The position numbers were made by a program, and so were the translations under genes. Under the pieces are notes generated by a model that saw only the letters and a list, made by a program, of their open reading frames with translations, was not told the origin of the DNA and searched no databases. 64,000 bases of DNA. Source: Synergistota bacterium (GTDB lineage Bacteria > Synergistota > Synergistia > Synergistales > Synergistaceae). The stretch spans positions 3,533-67,532 of the forward strand of contig JAEXGR010000016.1 of NCBI GenBank assembly GCA_023450745.1, in the 5' to 3' direction. This document shows, in pieces, positions 51,612 to 59,989 of this stretch (position 1 is the first letter of the stretch; every line of letters begins with the position of its first letter).

Positions 51612-53192
51612 CTACCTCTCGTATTTTCTCAGAGATCTTCCAGCGAAATTGCCGGTCGGGCAGCCTTTAGCCAGCGCTATCTGTCCGTTCACGATAACCC
51701 ATTCGACACCGTCGGGGCGCACTCTCGGCATTTCAAAGGTCGAATTATCGCGAATTTTTGCATAATCAAAAGCAACAATGTCGGCGGCCTTGCCTTCAGC
51801 GATATGGCCTCTGTTATTGAGCCCGTACCTGTCGGCGTTGAACTTAGTCAGTTTATGGATGGTGGTTTCCAGTTTCAGCCCATATTCGCGCGACAGCCGC
51901 AACACCTTTGCAAACGCTCCAAAAGCGCGGGGATGGACCATGCTGAAGGTACCGTAGCTGTCGCTTCCTATCGTGTAGTAATTCCGCTGGAACAGCCACA
52001 TATAGTCGTCCTGGAGCTGTTTGCTGACTGCCGGGTCAAAAACATCGGCTGCCAGTATGGAGACTTCCAAATCACTTTCAACCAATATGTCTAGGAACAT
52101 TTCCCCTATGCTTTGCCCTCTTTGCCAGGCTACCTGATCGAAGGATAGTCCTTCGTATTCAGAATGGTTCTTGACATATCCAAATCGTGCGGGTTTATAG
52201 TAACATCTTGTTTCATATCGTTCGGCAAGCTCTCTGATAAGCTGCTCTTTAAGGCTTGGCCTCCGCAACTTTTCCAGCATTTCACCGCAATCTCCAGACC
52301 AAAGCCAAGCGGGCAGGTAATAGACCCCATAGGTCTCGCCGCCGTGGTAGGGATAAAACTCAGATGTAACGTCGGCTCCTTCGCTGATCGCTCTGTCAAA
52401 CATTTTGGCGATCACTTCCGGCTTTCCGCATGTCTGCGGATATATCGTTTTCGTATGGAGAACGTGGGTTCTGACGCCCAGTTTTTTCGCGATAGAACAG
52501 ACTTCTTCGTGCCCGTTGTTAATAGGGCGCACATGCGCGACGAAAACAGCCCCGCACTCTTTTGTAACGGCGGCCAGTTCCACCAGCTCCTCATTGGAAA
52601 TAGCCTCAGGAACGGTTGGGTAATTATCTAATCCGATTGAAAATCCCACCGCCCCCATATCCAAGTTTTCGCGAAGAAGCGCCTTCATTTTTTCCGCGAT
52701 ATTTTCAAATTTAGGGGAATTCCACCCTCCCGCCAGCACTCGTAACGGTATATGGCCGACGTTAGCCGCCACATTTATCGCAGCTTTATCAGCATAATTA
52801 AGGAACTCGTCTATATTGGTAGCCTTATAATCAAAGTCCGCATGGTAATCAACCATTCCAGAGTTAAGTTGGTTTATTTTGGGAATATCTATCGGTTTTG
52901 ACGGAACTGTGCCCAGCGCGCAAGCGCCCGTAATCACTGTCGTCACTCCCTGACAGAGAGGCGCCGTCATTTGCTTGTCATGCTGTACCGTATTGTCATA
53001 ATGAGTATGGGGATCGATAAAACCGGGAACAACGGCAAGACCTGAAACATCTATCTTGTGAAGCACCCATTCATCGTTATCAACACCGCCTATCTTAACG
53101 ATGACACCGTCTTTAATCAAAATATCGCTGGTATAGACAGGCTTGCCCGTACCGTCATAAATATCAGCATTTCTCAACAATATATCATACAT
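51612..53192 (-). CDS. N-acyl-D-amino-acid deacylase (D-aminoacylase) 2
   Basis: Paralog of the enzyme at 47047, 526 residues, with the same catalytic set: PGFIDPHTHYD, the Cys in VITGACALGTVP, FVAHVRP, HVLHTKT and TIGSDSYGT. Long identical stretches run through the barrel (KKLGVRTHVLHTKT, KTxYPQTCGKPEVI), so a fairly recent duplication is likely. The differences cluster around residues 315-345, which may set substrate choice. First gene of the minus-strand set deacylase 2 - DctQ - DctM - DctP - deacylase 1 - class V enzyme - aminotransferase. Confidence 0.93.
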   Translation of the reverse strand: MYDILLRNADIYDGTGKPVYTSDILIKDGVIVKIGGVDNDEWVLHKIDVSGLAVVPGFIDPHTHYDNTVQHDKQMTAPLCQGVTTVITGACALGTVPSKPIDIPKINQLNSGMVDYHADFDYKATNIDEFLNYADKAAINVAANVGHIPLRVLAGGWNSPKFENIAEKMKALLRENLDMGAVGFSIGLDNYPTVPEAISNEELVELAAVTKECGAVFVAHVRPINNGHEEVCSIAKKLGVRTHVLHTKTIYPQTCGKPEVIAKMFDRAISEGADVTSEFYPYHGGETYGVYYLPAWLWSGDCGEMLEKLRRPSLKEQLIRELAERYETRCYYKPARFGYVKNHSEYEGLSFDQVAWQRGQSIGEMFLDILVESDLEVSILAADVFDPAVSKQLQDDYMWLFQRNYYTIGSDSYGTFSMVHPRAFGAFAKVLRLSREYGLKLETTIHKLTKFNADRYGLNNRGHIAEGKAADIVAFDYAKIRDNSTFEMPRVRPDGVEWVIVNGQIALAKGCPTGNFAGRSLRKYER

Positions 53193-53296
53193 TAATTCTT
53201 ACCCCCTATTTACCAGCACATCAGCAAAATTCACACAATGCAGACTTACCTCCGTATGAAATAACATATATCCATAAGAGGCTGAGAGGGACAGTA

Positions 53297-53326
53297 CAAA
53301 AAGCCTCCACAGCCTCTTGGCTTATA
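53297..53326 (-). terminator. Possible terminator of the SDR gene
   Basis: On the minus strand AAGCC ... GGCTT with a 13-base loop, then TTTTT, directly after the SDR stop. The longer AAGAGGCTG/CAGCCTCTT pairing (53275-53317) is an alternative fold. Confidence 0.5.
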
Positions 53327-53327
53327 T

Positions 53328-54116
53328 TTATATTGCTTTTACCATGCCGCCGTCGACAAGCACGGCCTGTCCTGTGATAAATGTATTTGTAGCCGAGCAA
53401 AGAAATGCGGCGAGCTTTCCGTATTCCTGAGGTGTGCCATATCTGCCGAGCGGAATACCCGCGAAGGCCGCTTTTTGGATCTCCTCCACTGTTTTGCCAG
53501 CCTTTTCCGCACGGACTTTGTCAAGGTAATCAATACGCGCCGTCCCGATCCGCCCTGGCGCAATCACATTGACAAGGATGTTGTCTTTGCCGAGTTCCTG
53601 AGATAGAGTCTTTGCGAGGCCGACAACGCCCATGCGGAATGTGTTGGATAGTATGAGATTGTCCAGAACAGCTTTGATCGAAGACGAGGTCGAATTGAGT
53701 ATTCTGCCGCCGCCATTAGCCCTCATGTGCGGCAGCACCTCGCGAATCGTCCTGATGTATGACAGCAGGGTGAGTTCGTAAGCTTTCTGCCACGCCTCGT
53801 CGTCGAAGGCGTCAAAGGTTCCGGCTGGAGGCCCTCCGGTATTGTTGACAAGCGCAAAAATCGCACCGTATTTCGCCACCGTGACCTCGACAAGTTTTTT
53901 GATGTCTTCCGCGTTCGTTATACTTCCGCAGAAATAGGAGGGCTCTTTTCCAGTCTCCGCAAGAATATCTTTCTGCGCCTGTTTAAGCTCGTCTTCAAAC
54001 GGGCTGAAAAGCATCACGTTCGCGCCTTCTCTGGCAAACTCTGTCGCTATCGCCTTGCCGAGTCCGGCGCTTGAGGCCATCACCAGCGCGCACTTATCTT
54101 TAAGTCCCAGATCCAT
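53328..54116 (-). CDS. SDR-family oxidoreductase lacking the usual YxxxK
   Basis: Rossmann-fold protein of 262 residues in the FabG-like group. The cofactor loop is ASSAGLGKAIA (TGxxxGxG variant), NNTGGPP occupies the NNAG position, and IAPGRIGTARI the PG motif. The catalytic Ser segment is STSSSIKAVLDNLILSNTFRMGVVGLAKT: where Tyr-x3-Lys is expected there is LSNTFRMG, so the standard Tyr and Lys are absent. Divergent SDRs of this pattern exist, with unproven chemistry. It stands downstream of the 2-hydroxyacid dehydrogenase in the same direction and shares the GTCAAAGACG upstream element with it. Confidence 0.87.
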   Translation of the reverse strand: MDLGLKDKCALVMASSAGLGKAIATEFAREGANVMLFSPFEDELKQAQKDILAETGKEPSYFCGSITNAEDIKKLVEVTVAKYGAIFALVNNTGGPPAGTFDAFDDEAWQKAYELTLLSYIRTIREVLPHMRANGGGRILNSTSSSIKAVLDNLILSNTFRMGVVGLAKTLSQELGKDNILVNVIAPGRIGTARIDYLDKVRAEKAGKTVEEIQKAAFAGIPLGRYGTPQEYGKLAAFLCSATNTFITGQAVLVDGGMVKAI

Positions 54117-54182
54117 AATATAAACGCCCCTTTCAAAACTTAATGATCTTATAGGGCAATATTATTCATTCACGTAGGACTA

Positions 54183-54192
54183 GTCAAAGACG
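54183..54192. promoter_or_regulatory. GTCAAAGACG element upstream of the SDR gene
   Basis: Same 10-mer as at 55367-55376, and followed in both places by a CGTATTGT-like sequence within 30 bases. It lies 67 bases upstream of the SDR start. Confidence 0.5.
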
Positions 54193-54308
54193 TATTGTCA
54201 AATATTTATATTAGTGATTTGTAATGTCATATTTGCTTACGGCAACATGCATTGGCCGCACGGCGAAGTAGTACATATGCCGCCCAGCCACTCCTTCAAT
54301 GCGGTTTT

Positions 54309-55286
54309 TTACTCCGCCAAAATCGTTTTATTAACCACATAGCACGGTGTCTGTCCCTTGAAGAAGAGCGCTATCTCCTGCGCCGATTTGGTGCGCAGCT
54401 CTGGCAGCGCTTCTTCCGAAATCCATGCGGCACGCGGTGTCACGATCACATTTTGCAGCGCCGCCAGTTTGTTAATACCAACTGGGGGTTCCTTGCACAG
54501 CACATCGAGCCCCGCCCCGGCAATGCGCTCATTTATCAAGGCGTCATACAGGTCGTCTTCGTTTATCAGCCCTCCGCGCGAAATGTTGATAAGATAGGCG
54601 GTGGGCTTCATATACGCGAGCGTCTTTGCGTTGATTATTTCTTCTGTATTTGGTGTCAGCGGCAAGTGAAGAGAGACGAAATCAGCGGCACGGAGAAGTT
54701 CTTCTACGCTGTCATATCTTTTTATATCGTTGGATTTAAATATCGAATCCGGTATATACGGATCATGAGCGATGACTCTCATGCCAAAAGCCTGCGCTCT
54801 TTCGGCAACCATGCGCCCGGTGTTGCCGCAACCTAAAATAGCGAATATCTTCCCATAGTTGCGCGGTACGTTCGAGGCGACAGAGGAGTCCCAACCGCCG
54901 TTTTTTGTCTGATTTGACAAGATATGCATTTTTCTTGAAATGCCTAGAACAAGCGCCATCGTATGATCGGCAGTCTCACTTTGACAGTAATCAGGAACAT
55001 TGCATACAATAATACCCTGATCCGTAGCCGCCGCAACATCCACCTCGTTGACGCCTACGCCCAGACGAACTAAAATTTTACACTTTTCAAAGATAGACAG
55101 GTTTTCCCTGGTCATGGGATTCTGATTCACGATAACGGCGTCGCAATCCATCCCTTCCATGCAGATTTCTTTCGGAGTATTTCCAGCGGCGAGAAATATT
55201 TCCGCGTCGGCCTCAGCAAGTATCTTTCTTTCAATTTCAAGGTCGGGCCACAAAGTATCCGTTACAAACACTTTATATTTTGCCAT
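54309..55286 (-). CDS. D-2-hydroxyacid dehydrogenase (PGDH/SerA-like catalytic part)
   Basis: NAD-dependent dehydrogenase of 325 residues. GCGNTGRMVAERAQAFGMRVIAHDP is the NAD-binding Rossmann segment; Arg in INISRGGLINEDDL and Glu in GAGLDVLCKEPP are catalytic. The usual His at the end (normally ...PHIG/AW) reads TPRAAW, so the acid-base His is Arg. It lacks the ACT domain of SerA. The start chosen is MAKYKVF at 55286, with AAAGGA 9 bases upstream; the frame is open 11 more codons. Likely oxidises or reduces a hydroxy acid linked to the neighbouring pathway. Confidence 0.88.
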   Translation of the reverse strand: MAKYKVFVTDTLWPDLEIERKILAEADAEIFLAAGNTPKEICMEGMDCDAVIVNQNPMTRENLSIFEKCKILVRLGVGVNEVDVAAATDQGIIVCNVPDYCQSETADHTMALVLGISRKMHILSNQTKNGGWDSSVASNVPRNYGKIFAILGCGNTGRMVAERAQAFGMRVIAHDPYIPDSIFKSNDIKRYDSVEELLRAADFVSLHLPLTPNTEEIINAKTLAYMKPTAYLINISRGGLINEDDLYDALINERIAGAGLDVLCKEPPVGINKLAALQNVIVTPRAAWISEEALPELRTKSAQEIALFFKGQTPCYVVNKTILAE

Positions 55287-55366
55287 TTTCACCAATCCTT
55301 TCCACAAAAAAATGCGCAAATGACTTGATTTCTAAAACCGAATTGTAATCTACACATTTTATTCTT

Positions 55367-55397
55367 GTCAAAGACGCGTTTTTAATACGAAGTATTA
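55367..55397. promoter_or_regulatory. GTCAAAGACG element and TAATACGAAGTATTA palindrome
   Basis: The 10-mer (55367-55376) is followed by a perfect 6-bp inverted repeat (TAATAC-GAA-GTATTA, 55383-55397) upstream of the 2-hydroxyacid dehydrogenase and next to the 3' end of the LysR gene. A LysR-type dyad is plausible. Confidence 0.5.
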
Positions 55398-55405
55398 GCG
55401 TATTG

Positions 55406-56338
55406 TTATATTGGGAACTCGTTTTTATAATATTCCTTTACAATATCAATGAATTTTCTGGCAACGTTGGATAAGTAGGTATTCTTTTTATATACGGCCG
55501 CGAGCGGCGCGATCAAATCGTTTGACTGGAGATCAAAAAATTCTAAATCTTTTATACCGGCTGACCAGTGGATGCCGCCTTCGGGCATAAAAGAAAACCC
55601 CATGTTTTGCGCGACAAGATTACATGCCGTCGCCTTGCTTGACGTGACGATGCGTTTAGCTGGAGAGAAGCGTATCTTTTCCAAATATTTATATATCCAT
55701 TCCGCGCACGCCATGCCTTCTTTCATGAGGATGAAACACTCGTCGGATAAAATATTTATATCGACAATCTCTTTTCTCGCCTCGATTTCCTTCAGTTTTT
55801 TAGTCCATGGGTTATTTTTATTGGTAATGAGCAATATTTTTTCGTACTTTATAAGTTCAGTGCCCACGATGTCGTGCTCACCCAATGACACGTTCATTAT
55901 CGCCACTTCGACGATATTTTTTTCAATAAGGTCGTATAGTTGCCGCGCGGAGTATTCATGCAAATGGATCTGGACGTTTTTATTTTTCTCCGCAAAGATG
56001 GGAAGTATTTCCGGCAGCATTGTCGCTCCGCGCCACGGGGGAATGCCTAGGTTCAGCGTATTCGCCCTCTCATGATTTAAAGCGTCGAAATCCGCGGTAA
56101 GTTTCGAATACAGCTGGTTGCTCGCTTGAATATAGTTGTAATATATTCTTCCCGCCTCGGTCAGTTCGATAGGCGTCTTTGAGCGGTCAAATAGTTTGAC
56201 ATCGAAGGAACTTTCAAGCTTTGAAATATATTGACTCAAATACGACTGTGAGACATATAAAATATCGGCCGCTTTCGATATGTTGCCCTCTTTGGCAATC
56301 GTTAGAAAATATTCAGGGTTCTTATTGACTATCGCCAT
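55406..56338 (-). CDS. LysR-family transcriptional regulator
   Basis: Regulator of 310 residues. The N-terminal winged helix-turn-helix (about 5-60) reads FLTIAKEGNISKAADILYVSQSYLSQYISKLE, and a C-terminal periplasmic-binding-like effector domain (about 90-300) follows. It diverges from the FAH-family gene and is flanked by minus-strand dehydrogenase genes. Three intergenic regions around it contain GTCAAAGAC, and two contain dyads, which makes it the likely regulator of the FAH, SDR and hydroxyacid dehydrogenase genes. Confidence 0.93.
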   Translation of the reverse strand: MAIVNKNPEYFLTIAKEGNISKAADILYVSQSYLSQYISKLESSFDVKLFDRSKTPIELTEAGRIYYNYIQASNQLYSKLTADFDALNHERANTLNLGIPPWRGATMLPEILPIFAEKNKNVQIHLHEYSARQLYDLIEKNIVEVAIMNVSLGEHDIVGTELIKYEKILLITNKNNPWTKKLKEIEARKEIVDINILSDECFILMKEGMACAEWIYKYLEKIRFSPAKRIVTSSKATACNLVAQNMGFSFMPEGGIHWSAGIKDLEFFDLQSNDLIAPLAAVYKKNTYLSNVARKFIDIVKEYYKNEFPI

Positions 56339-56416
56339 AATAAATCCCCTCCATGGACAGGTGTTTCACCTTTTATCTGTAATTTTATCACAGCCGGTAT
56401 TTCAAGCCCCCATTAC

Positions 56417-56454
56417 AATTTAATAATGATAGTATTAAATTTTAGGTCTTTGAC
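56417..56454. promoter_or_regulatory. Dyad and GTCTTTGAC element between LysR and FAH genes
   Basis: A perfect 9-bp inverted repeat AATTTAATA-N7-TATTAAATT (56417-56441), followed by GTCTTTGAC (56446-56454), the reverse complement of GTCAAAGAC. The arrangement suits a LysR autoregulatory site for divergent genes. Confidence 0.55.
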
Positions 56455-56527
56455 GACGCTAACGGCAAAAGGTAGTATGCGTCTATAAATCAAAAAATTT
56501 ATCCTGTTCAAGAAAGGCTGATAAATC

Positions 56528-57451
56528 ATGAGGTTCGCAACCATAAAAACTTACGCCGGTAATATTGCAGTGGGCGAAACAGCGGGAGTTTTAACGGCTA
56601 ACGGCGTCATTCCCATCAAGTCTGTCAACGATTTAATGAAAACGCGTTGGAGTACGGATATATTTTCCATGATCTGCAATGGCGAGATTCCAATGATCAA
56701 CGCGTGGTATCGCTCCGGAGGAAAAGAGGAATTGGAACGGCTGACGGAGATAACGGTACCTTTCGATAAAGTCGAATATGGCCCGCTCTATCGAAACCCG
56801 GGCAAAATCTTTTGTATCGGCCTCAACTATCAGGCTGAGGCCGATACTATCAACGACACGGCGGCCTCGGACCTCCCAGGGAGTTTCTACAAGCCTGCCA
56901 CTTCGATAATCGGTGCTGGTGAAACGATCGTGATCCCGTTTCTTCCAGAAGAGGTAGACAATGCCGGAGATTACGCGAAAGAGGTAGACGGCGAGGCAGA
57001 ACTTGTTGTAATCATGGGCAGGGAAGGCAAAAACATCAACAGAGAAAACTGGCTCGATTACGTTGTGGGATTCACTACTTCCATAGAATCTACTGTAATC
57101 GACGTTTTTAATAAGGGCCTCAGAAAGCTCTGTATATCAAAAAGCTATGATTCGCATTTTGCCTTTGGCCCCGTGATGGTAACGCCGGATGAAATTGATG
57201 ATGTTATGAAATTAAAAGTCAGAACGATCCATAACGGCAAACTTGAAGCTGAAGATTATGTCGGCAACATGATGTTCACTCCGGATTATCTCGTCTCGTT
57301 CCATTCAAAAATTATGCGGTGGATGCCAGGCGACATTATCTCAACCGGTACTCCCAAAGGCGCGATCGTTTTCGACGGAGACACCGTAACCACGGAGATC
57401 GACGGATTCGTTTCGATAACATGTCCTGTCGCAAAGGAGAAAAAAGCCTAG
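56528..57451 (+). CDS. Fumarylacetoacetate hydrolase (FAH) family protein
   Basis: Metal-dependent hydrolase/decarboxylase-type enzyme of 307 residues. GKIFCIGLNYQAEADT opens the FAH core near residue 95, DGEAELVVIMG has metal ligands, FTTSIESTVID and GDIISTGTPKGA are family-conserved. FAH members act on 2-keto acids, hydroxy-keto acids and ring-cleavage products; the substrate is unknown here. The ATG follows GAAAGGCTG 9 bases upstream. It diverges from the LysR gene and shares its control region. Confidence 0.9.
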   Translation: MRFATIKTYAGNIAVGETAGVLTANGVIPIKSVNDLMKTRWSTDIFSMICNGEIPMINAWYRSGGKEELERLTEITVPFDKVEYGPLYRNPGKIFCIGLNYQAEADTINDTAASDLPGSFYKPATSIIGAGETIVIPFLPEEVDNAGDYAKEVDGEAELVVIMGREGKNINRENWLDYVVGFTTSIESTVIDVFNKGLRKLCISKSYDSHFAFGPVMVTPDEIDDVMKLKVRTIHNGKLEAEDYVGNMMFTPDYLVSFHSKIMRWMPGDIISTGTPKGAIVFDGDTVTTEIDGFVSITCPVAKEKKA

Positions 57452-57482
57452 ACGCCACGATAATCAGAACGCCCTCATGTTA

Positions 57483-57550
57483 AACGGGCTTGCCCCCTCC
57501 CGAACTTACAAAAGGATGGGGAGAGCCCGTTGATATCTTGTTTAAAAGAG
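57483..57550 (+). terminator. Terminator after the FAH gene
   Basis: AACGGGCT / AGCCCGTT (57483-57490 with 57534-57541) with an inner CCCC/GGGG helix; T-rich after it. Confidence 0.65.
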
Positions 57551-57567
57551 TTGACGCCTGCGTTTAT

Positions 57568-58677
57568 TCATTCCACGTACTTTTTCAGTTCGCCGTACCC
57601 CTCTTTGTCCATTTCCTCATAGGGCACGAATCTCAGCGCGGCGCTGTTTATGCAGTAACGCACGCCGTTTGGCGACTCGCGGTCATTCTCGAATACATGG
57701 CCCAGGTGGGAGTCTCCGACTCGGCTTCGGACTTCCGTACGGCCCATTCCGTAAGAGCTGTCTTCTTTATAGACGATGGCGTTATCGTCAATGCCTTTGG
57801 TAAAAGCCGGCCAGCCGCAGGAACTGTCGTATTTGTCCTTTGAGGAAAACAGCGGTTCGCCGGTAACTACGTCTACATAGATACCGCGCGCTTTGTTGTC
57901 ATAATATTCGTTGTCGAAGGAAGGCTCGGTGGCGTTGTTCTGCGTCACCGAGTACTGCCGTCCGCTGAGCCTCTTTTTCAACTCTTCGTCGGATGGTTTT
58001 TTGTATGGGCCGGCGTCTATCTTCATCCCGTGAGCCTCCTCTATCTCCCGCGGCAGGATGTGGCAGTAGCCGTTGGGATGGCGGCTCAGGTAGTCCTGGT
58101 GATACTCTTCGGCTTCATGAAAGACCGACAGCGGTTCGATGAGCACGTGAAACCCATCCGCCGCGCGCGCGCTTTCGATCGCCGCGATCCTCTTGACGGC
58201 GGCTTCCGATTTCTCATCCGTGTAAAAGACGCCGGTCTGATATTGTTCCCCAACGTCGTTCCCCTGGCGGTTGCGCACGCCGGGATCGATTATCTTAAAA
58301 AACGCGAAGAGCAGGGTGTCAAGCGAAACCTTTTCCGGATTGTAGACTACGCGCACCGCTTCTTTGTAGCCGGTGCCGCCGCGGCAGACCTCGTCGTACG
58401 TCACGGGTGAAGGGTCTTTGCCGTTCGCGTACCCCGAAACGGCGTCAATGACTCCGGGGATGCCCTCCATATATTTTTCCAGCCCCCAGAAACAGCCTCC
58501 GGCCAGATATATCGCCTCAGCGCCGTCTTTTTTAGTGTACGCAGGATCGTTAGTCATTTTCATACGCGCCTCCTTTTTACTTATATTATTAACGCCAAAA
58601 GCCGCGCCGCATAAGGCTAAAATTACTGCCATTACGGTCAGGACGGCTGCTTTCACAAATAATCTTTTCATTGGCAT
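57568..58677 (-). CDS. msrAB: Exported MsrA-MsrB fusion (methionine sulfoxide reductase)
   Basis: Bifunctional repair enzyme of 369 residues for both sulfoxide stereoisomers. An N-terminal signal peptide (KRLFVKAAVLTVMAVILALCGAAF) suggests export to the periplasm. The MsrA domain has Cys62 in GGCFWG and GDVGEQYQTGVF. The MsrB domain (about 235-365) has SSCGWPAFTKGI, VGDSHLGHVF and Cys342 in RYCINSAALRF. The ATG has AAGGAGGG 7 bases upstream. Cys are genuine at both catalytic positions, not Sec. It is a single gene on this strand and the source of the relic at 44104. Confidence 0.94.
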   Translation of the reverse strand: MPMKRLFVKAAVLTVMAVILALCGAAFGVNNISKKEARMKMTNDPAYTKKDGAEAIYLAGGCFWGLEKYMEGIPGVIDAVSGYANGKDPSPVTYDEVCRGGTGYKEAVRVVYNPEKVSLDTLLFAFFKIIDPGVRNRQGNDVGEQYQTGVFYTDEKSEAAVKRIAAIESARAADGFHVLIEPLSVFHEAEEYHQDYLSRHPNGYCHILPREIEEAHGMKIDAGPYKKPSDEELKKRLSGRQYSVTQNNATEPSFDNEYYDNKARGIYVDVVTGEPLFSSKDKYDSSCGWPAFTKGIDDNAIVYKEDSSYGMGRTEVRSRVGDSHLGHVFENDRESPNGVRYCINSAALRFVPYEEMDKEGYGELKKYVE

Positions 58678-58829
58678 GTCTGTGCCCTCCTTAACTTAAT
58701 TAAATTCATTTATATTTACTGACAATATTGTAGCATACATCGATGCCAAACGGGAAAAAGCCGCATCTTCTTTTCAAAATATTCGCTCAATATTTATCAT
58801 GTCTCGGAGCTGACATTCCGCTTTCGGCA

Positions 58830-59190
58830 TCGCTTCATTCCATGACCGGCTTCGCTGACAGAAAGCGCGCGCATGTCAGGTTCTGCCGCGCCTTTCCGTT
58901 GCCGCGAACACGCCCGACAGCGCGGCGGCGAAACCGAGACAGGAAAAAACTCCTGCGTGAGCCGCGTTTACCGGAAGTCCCCGCATCCCGGCGGCCTCCC
59001 TGCCGTCGTCTATAAAACGGAAGGCATCGCCCCAGCTCGTCCGATGGCAAATCAGGGCCGTCATTGCGGCAAAAGCCAAAACCCACAGCGACTGCGCCGG
59101 AATCATGCCTCCCAATAAACGGCGCCGTTTCGCTGTAACTGAGAAGACCCCCTAAAGGAATCGCGGCTGCGCCGGAGAGCAGCATCACTC
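58830..59190 (-). pseudogene. Frameshifted remnant of a membrane protein
   Basis: Two overlapping minus-strand frames look like pieces of one hydrophobic protein: the first begins MMLLSGAAAIPLGGLLSYSE then TAPFIG, and the second continues from GMIPAQSLWVLAFAAMTAL with another hydrophobic segment AHAGVFSCLGFAAALSGVFA. A single one-base shift near 59108 would join them. No start region or family was recognised. The rest of the gap 58678-59437 holds two hairpins and nothing else seen. Confidence 0.4.
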
Positions 59191-59243
59191 AGCCGCGCCA
59201 GAAAAAGTCAACATCGGGCAGCGCGGCGATTTCACAGCGCGCA

Positions 59244-59275
59244 AGGAAAAAGCCCACGCCCCGAAGGGCGTGGAC
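59244..59275 (-). terminator. Hairpin with T-run on the minus strand
   Basis: CCACGCC / GGCGTGG with a 6-base loop, then GCTTTTTCC on the minus strand. Second hairpin downstream of the nitroreductase operon. Confidence 0.5.
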
Positions 59276-59378
59276 GCTTTAAAAGGGTTTGTGGATATCC
59301 CGCATCTGCTGCTGGCGGCTATACATTTACGCTTAACCGCGTGTATTTAGGCCGCGGAACAAAGTTAACGAAGCCGGC

Positions 59379-59410
59379 AAAAACGCCCCGCGCACGTCAG
59401 CGCGGGGCGC
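59379..59410 (-). terminator. Terminator of the nitroreductase operon
   Basis: A 10-bp perfect stem CGCCCCGCGC / GCGCGGGGCG with a 6-base loop, then TTTTT on the minus strand. Confidence 0.88.
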
Positions 59411-59437
59411 TTTACGGCAGTCAAGCGATTTCAAGCG

Positions 59438-59977
59438 CTAAATGATCATTTTGGTGATTTCGCTTATTTCTTTGCGTTTCTTCTCGCGCACCGTTTCGTC
59501 TTCCGCGTAGCCTAGCGCCACCACGGCGCGTACGGTGTCGCCCTCCGGTATCCCCAGCAGCTTTTTTACTTCGGCGTCATTGTATGTGCCGACGATGCAG
59601 CAGCCGAGCCCCTGTTCCGCCGCCTCAAGGATCAGATAGGCGGTAGCCATGCCCACGTCTCCGGCGGCGAAATGCTTGGCCCCGTACTTCTCCGCGACTT
59701 TCGGCATGAGAATCGGCTCGGCGTTTTCCGAGATCACGATAAAGGCCGCGGCTCCTTCGGTCCAGGCGTTGAGGCCGATTTCCCGCAAGAGTCCCGATAG
59801 TTCGCGCCTCGTTTCTTCCTTCGTCACGATGACGAAGCTCCATGGCTGGCTGTTGCAGGCCGACGGCGCGAGCGAGGCCGCGTTCACGCAGCGCACGAGC
59901 AGTTCGTCGTCCACCGCCTTGTCTTTGAAGCTGCGGCAGCTCTGACGGCGGCGCGCCAGTTCGTAGAAATCTTTCAT
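59438..59977 (-). CDS. Nitroreductase-family flavoprotein
   Basis: FMN-dependent oxidoreductase of 179 residues. RRQSCRSFKDKAV near residue 10 is the FMN-phosphate Arg-rich motif, APSACNSQPWSFVIV the FMN-binding SACNxQPW segment, and AAEQGLGCCIVGTYN the late family motif. It reduces nitro groups, quinones or an unknown physiological acceptor with NAD(P)H. It starts 12 bases after the UPF0173 gene, forming a two-gene operon on the minus strand. Confidence 0.92.
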   Translation of the reverse strand: MKDFYELARRRQSCRSFKDKAVDDELLVRCVNAASLAPSACNSQPWSFVIVTKEETRRELSGLLREIGLNAWTEGAAAFIVISENAEPILMPKVAEKYGAKHFAAGDVGMATAYLILEAAEQGLGCCIVGTYNDAEVKKLLGIPEGDTVRAVVALGYAEDETVREKKRKEISEITKMII

Positions 59978-59989
59978 CCGTGCCGCCTC

